A stretch of DNA of 8,044 nt from an uncultured Eubacteriales bacterium (GTDB lineage Bacteria; Bacillota; Clostridia; Oscillospirales; Oscillospiraceae). The notes under the pieces were generated by a model that was given only the letters and a program-made list of their open reading frames with translations, was not told where the DNA came from and searched no databases. Location: contig USHP01000074.1 of assembly GCA_900554625.1 (NCBI GenBank), forward strand, positions 1-8,044, given 5' to 3'. Position numbers and translations under genes: made by a program. Of the stretch, positions 5,824 to 8,044 are shown in pieces (the stretch's first letter is position 1; every line of letters starts with the position of its first letter).

Positions 5824-6195
5824 ATGACAGAAGGATCAGTCAAACGGGGCGACATATTTTATGCGGATTTGTCCCCGGTAGTGGGCAGTGAGCAGGGAGG
5901 AACCCGGCCTGTCCTGATTGTTCAGAATGATACAGGAAACCGCCATTCACCCACAGTAATTGCGGCAGCCATTACCAGCCAGACAGGAAAAGCCCGCTTG
6001 CCTACCCATATCAACATTGCCGGCGGCAGTGTAGGGCTGAGCAAGGACTCCATCATCCTGCTGGAGCAAATCCGAACCATTGACAAGCGCCGTCTGCGTG
6101 AGCATATGGGACACCTGGATGAAAAACAGATGGCACTGGTGGATGATGCCATTGCGGTTAGCTTTGGACTTCCGGGCGGCGGCAGAACCACATGA
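5824..6195 (+). CDS. mazF: MazF/EndoA-type mRNA endoribonuclease (PemK family toxin)
   Basis: The protein is close in length and sequence to B. subtilis EndoA (NdoA), a sequence-specific RNase that cuts single-stranded mRNA. VKRGDIFYADLSPVVGSEQG is the N-terminal signature. GGTRPVLIVQND holds the conserved catalytic Arg, and NRHSPTVIAAAIT the conserved Thr of the active site. LPTHINI, DSIILLEQIRTIDKRRL and HLDEKQM complete the family pattern, so the toxin looks intact. I chose ATG 5824, 10 bases after GGAG at 5810-5813; an in-frame GTG at 5815 would add three residues. In most Firmicutes a CopG-like antitoxin gene (ndoAI) precedes it, often after alr. Neither is found here, so control must come from an antitoxin elsewhere, from the leader, or from a weak toxin. 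The stop overlaps an ATG of the next frame by four bases (ATGA). Confidence 0.95.
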   Translation: MTEGSVKRGDIFYADLSPVVGSEQGGTRPVLIVQNDTGNRHSPTVIAAAITSQTGKARLPTHINIAGGSVGLSKDSIILLEQIRTIDKRRLREHMGHLDEKQMALVDDAIAVSFGLPGGGRTT

Positions 6196-6201
6196 ATTTT
6201 T

Positions 6202-6236
6202 CGCCCCTCTGGCGCATAGGATTGCGCAGGGGGGCG
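6202..6236 (+). promoter_or_regulatory. Hairpin covering the ribosome site of the gene after mazF
   Basis: CGCCCCTCT (6202-6210) pairs with AGGGGGGCG (6228-6236) with one G-U wobble. After a bulged G, GCGC (6212-6215) pairs with GCGC (6224-6227) around an 8-base loop. There is no U-run after it, so it is not a terminator. The 3' arm contains the only purine-rich ribosome site (AGGGGGG) for a TTG start at 6243. The hairpin begins six bases after the mazF stop, close enough for a terminating ribosome to open it. Confidence 0.6.
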
Positions 6237-6242
6237 TTATCA

Positions 6243-6626
6243 TTGGAACAAAGTTATCCGGTCTATTTCGGGACTCGCCCGGCTGGAAAGGTGCAGGTGC
6301 TGAGCCAGGGGCTTTACTACCGGTTTATCTGCCGATGCAAACTCAGCGGAGATGTGGTGTGCAGGTTGGTAGCAACCTGTGGAGATCAGCGGGAAAGCTT
6401 AGGAGTCGTAGTGCCCATGGATGGCGGTTTCGGCTTGGATACCAAAGTGCCTGCAAAGCATTTGGGGGAGGGAGATTGGAAATTTTTCCTGCTTCCCAAG
6501 CACGAAATTACCCAGGGCATGTTTGTGCCCATCATCCCGGAAGAACCCTTTGCTTACATAGAGCGACTAAAGGAAGGATTCCTGGCCAGAAAAGGGGAAC
6601 AGGTAGGCGTTGTTTTTCCGGAGTAA
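6243..6626 (+). CDS. Uncharacterised protein coupled to mazF
   Basis: I recall similar sequences of unknown function in Oscillospiraceae but know no named family. The predicted 127-residue protein is soluble with no signal or membrane segment. It starts with SYPVYFGTRPAGKVQVLSQGL, followed by a cysteine pair (FICRC), a strand-rich core (DVVCRLVATCG, ESLGVVVPMDGGFGLDTKVP) and a C-terminal part with FFLLPKHE and PEEPFAYIERL. Glycine and beta-branched residues suggest a small beta-sheet domain. I prefer TTG 6243 because AGGGGGG lies 8 bases upstream and homology-like sequence begins right after it. The alternative, ATG 6192 overlapping the mazF stop, adds 17 residues translated from a strong hairpin and lacks a clear ribosome site. 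Its link to mazF suggests shared expression; I see no antitoxin-like DNA-binding motif (no ribbon-helix-helix or AbrB pattern). Confidence 0.7.
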   Translation: MEQSYPVYFGTRPAGKVQVLSQGLYYRFICRCKLSGDVVCRLVATCGDQRESLGVVVPMDGGFGLDTKVPAKHLGEGDWKFFLLPKHEITQGMFVPIIPEEPFAYIERLKEGFLARKGEQVGVVFPE

Positions 6627-6636
6627 TCACAATAAT

Positions 6637-6664
6637 ATGTCCGCCGTCATCTGACGGCGGACAT
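6637..6664. terminator. Long hairpin between convergent operons
   Basis: ATGTCCGCCGTC (6637-6648) pairs perfectly with GACGGCGGACAT (6653-6664) around an ATCT loop. It lies 10 bases after the stop of the plus-strand operon and 6 bases after the stop of xth on the minus strand. U-runs are poor on both sides, so it may act as a bidirectional terminator of low intrinsic strength or mainly as a 3'-end stabiliser. Confidence 0.7.
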
Positions 6665-6670
6665 GCTTCG

Positions 6671-7426
6671 TTACAGGGATATTTCCAAACCCACAGGACA
6701 GTGGTCAGAGCCAAACACATCAGAATAAATCGGTGTGGCGGAAATCTGGGGAGCCAGCCGATTGGAAACCAGGAAATAGTCAATGCGCCAGCCGGCGTTG
6801 TTCTTTCTGGCATTGAAACGGTAACTCCACCAGCTGTAAGCACCGGTAACATCGGGGTTACAGTAGCGGAAAGTATCCGTAAATCCGGCATCCAGAAGCT
6901 TGCCAAAGCTTTCCCGCTCCTGGTCGGAGAAACCGGCGTTTCCCCGGTTGGAGGCAGGGTTTTTCAGGTCGATTTCCTGATGAGCTACATTCAGGTCGCC
7001 GCAGGCAATGACCGGCTTCTTTTGATCCAGCTCCTGAAGGTGTTTGCGGAAAGCCGCATCCCATTGCAGCCGATGGTCAATCCGGGCAAGTTCGGGCTGG
7101 GCGTTGGGGGTGTAACAGGTGACCAGATAAAACCCGGGGTATTCCAAGGTGATCAGCCTGCCTTCGGTGTCCAGTTCCTCGGTACCGACACCGTAGACAA
7201 CAGAAATCGGTTCTTCCTTGGCAAAAATAGCGGTGCCGGAATATCCTTTCTTCTGGGCGTAATTCCAGTACTGGCAATATCCGGGCAGGGGAAGATCAAT
7301 TTGCCCCTGCTGAAGCTTGGTTTCCTGCAGACAGAAAAAGTCGGCATCGCTTTCATTGAAGAAATCCTGAAAGCCTTTTCCAACACAGGCTCTCAGTCCG
7401 TTTACATTCCAGGAAATAAATTTCAT
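6671..7426 (-). CDS. xth: Exodeoxyribonuclease III / AP endonuclease
   Basis: The 251-residue enzyme repairs DNA by cutting 5' to abasic sites and removing blocked 3' ends, in the ExoIII/APE1 fold of the endonuclease-exonuclease-phosphatase superfamily. All expected motifs are present in order: MKFISWNVNGLRA with the metal-site Asn, FFCLQETK with the metal-binding Glu, GYSGTAIFAK, GDLNVAHQEIDL with catalytic Asp and Asn, NAGWRIDYFLVS, and the C-terminal GSDHCPVGLEI with the Asp-His pair. Length is normal for bacterial ExoA. The ATG at 7426 has an ideal ribosome site, GGAGG at 7438-7434, with seven bases between. Its ATG overlaps the stop of the GerMN lipoprotein gene (ATGA, 7426-7423), so translation is coupled in an operon. 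A hairpin follows the stop. Confidence 0.97.
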   Translation of the reverse strand: MKFISWNVNGLRACVGKGFQDFFNESDADFFCLQETKLQQGQIDLPLPGYCQYWNYAQKKGYSGTAIFAKEEPISVVYGVGTEELDTEGRLITLEYPGFYLVTCYTPNAQPELARIDHRLQWDAAFRKHLQELDQKKPVIACGDLNVAHQEIDLKNPASNRGNAGFSDQERESFGKLLDAGFTDTFRYCNPDVTGAYSWWSYRFNARKNNAGWRIDYFLVSNRLAPQISATPIYSDVFGSDHCPVGLEISL

Positions 7427-7914
7427 GTGGTTTCCTCCGTAGTAGCGGGAGTACCGCTGTCAAATAATACAAGGTTGTTCCGGCTCATAGATACGCTGCG
7501 CTTTCCGCTGGTGATGGTGATGACTTCTGCATTGGTCATATCCAGGCAGGTCAGGGTCAAACAGGCACACGCCAGGGAAAACTCTCCATCCGTTAATTGA
7601 TTGGTGGTATCAGACAGTGTAATGCGGATTCCCGGCTCTGTTTCCTGCACAGAGAAAATTTGGGTTCCGGCAGGAAGGGGACTGACCAGATTTTCCTGGG
7701 AAGGCCCCATCAGATACAGAGCCAGCAGATAGGAAAGGTCATCCCTGTGGCCGGCAGCTTCCCGCTGCTCGGTGCCCAGAGGGGAAGACAGGTCGGTGGT
7801 ATAGTCTGATTGAACATAATAGAACGTCACAGGTTCTTTCAGACGGACGGATGCAGTGTCACATCCGCAAATCAGCAGGCAAAACACCAGAAGTACAGGC
7901 AGACATCGTTTCAT
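7423..7914 (-). CDS. GerMN-domain lipoprotein
   Basis: The 163-residue protein has a lipoprotein signal: KR at positions 2-3, a hydrophobic core, and LICGC with Cys18 as the likely lipidated residue (a Cys at -2 is unusual but acceptable). From about residue 27 it reads as a GerMN domain: VTFYYVQSDY, a helix with LLALYLMGP, SPLPAGTQIFSVQ, GIRITLSDT, the helix EFSLACACLTLTCLDM, and AEVITITSG. GerMN domains occur in the GerM spore lipoprotein and in LpqB of Actinobacteria and probably bind partner proteins at the cell surface. The ribosome site GGAGGTGG (7929-7922) is seven bases before ATG 7914. Its ATG overlaps the stop of a histidine kinase gene and its stop overlaps the xth start, so the three form a tightly coupled operon. 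A role in modulating the kinase is inference. Confidence 0.85.
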   Translation of the reverse strand: MKRCLPVLLVFCLLICGCDTASVRLKEPVTFYYVQSDYTTDLSSPLGTEQREAAGHRDDLSYLLALYLMGPSQENLVSPLPAGTQIFSVQETEPGIRITLSDTTNQLTDGEFSLACACLTLTCLDMTNAEVITITSGKRSVSMSRNNLVLFDSGTPATTEETT

Positions 7915-8044
7915 GCCTTATCCACCTCCGTATCAAAGACAGGGAAGGTCACGGTAAACGTGCTGCCTTTCCCCAAGATGCTGGAAAATTGGATTTCTCC
8001 CCGGTTGCGCTGGACGATGGTGCGAACAATGGAAAGTCCCAGTC
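7911..8044 (-). CDS. Sensor histidine kinase, C-terminal end (partial)
   Basis: Only the last 43 residues are inside the window; the gene continues past base 8044. The visible part begins LGLSIVRTIVQRNRGEI, the G2 box and following helix of a HATPase_c ATP-binding domain. It goes on with FSSILGKGSTFTVTFP, the final strands typical of membrane sensor kinases of two-component systems. A short tail FDTEVDKA precedes TGA at 7913-7911. The stop overlaps the ATG of the GerMN lipoprotein gene by four bases (ATGA). A response-regulator gene would be expected upstream, outside the window. The class cannot be fixed from this fragment, but the sequence is of the common PhoR/EnvZ-like type. Confidence 0.9.
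   Translation of the reverse strand, partial: LGLSIVRTIVQRNRGEIQFSSILGKGSTFTVTFPVFDTEVDKA

Noticed and set aside
6080..7600. 506-codon plus-strand open frame
   Set aside because: It overlaps mazF and the next gene in another frame and runs antisense to xth, which has every ExoIII motif. The protein has no recognisable domain and no ribosome site.

Overview
The window looks like chromosome of a low-to-mid GC Gram-positive member of the Clostridia, most likely a gut Oscillospiraceae/Ruminococcaceae relative. This rests on Shine-Dalgarno use, two diderm-unlike lipoproteins with lipoboxes, a GerMN lipoprotein of the kind tied to sporulating Firmicutes, an EndoA-type MazF, and phage protein families typical of gut clostridial prophages. 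The genus is inference; no rRNA is present.

Bases 1-3960 are a decayed prophage. They open with the 3' end of a group II intron (domains V and VI, ending about base 170) that splits a phage terminase large-subunit gene. The terminase exon then runs in frame, without a stop, into the middle and C-terminal part of a giant phage polyvalent protein (HExxH metallopeptidase-like region, a conserved phage domain, a coiled coil). The join is near 1326. That reading frame stops at 3185. A second join, in another frame, leads into the tail of one Tad2-like (DUF2829) anti-Thoeris domain followed by an almost complete second one, ending at 3537. A small intact DUF6275-type phage gene follows (3550-3816). 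The remnant abuts the 3' end of a tRNA-Ser(GGA) gene on the minus strand (3999-4090), a classic integration site. A 14-bp bidirectional terminator lies between them.

Bases 4200-6626 form a plus-strand housekeeping operon with a good sigma-A promoter: nnrD (NAD(P)HX dehydratase), a LolA-like lipoprotein, mazF (EndoA-type RNase) and a small uncharacterised gene that may be translationally coupled to mazF. The order recalls the Bacillus subtilis acpS-ydcC-alr-ndoAI-ndoA cluster, but alr and the antitoxin are absent, leaving mazF without an adjacent antitoxin.

Bases 6671-8044 carry a convergent minus-strand operon: the 3' end of a sensor histidine kinase, a GerMN lipoprotein and xth (exonuclease III/AP endonuclease), joined by 4-base ATGA overlaps. 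A long hairpin at 6637-6664 separates the two convergent operons.

The points most worth a second look are the double chimera in the prophage remnant with its Tad2-like domain, the solitary mazF with its structured leader and downstream hairpin, and the histidine kinase-GerMN lipoprotein pair.
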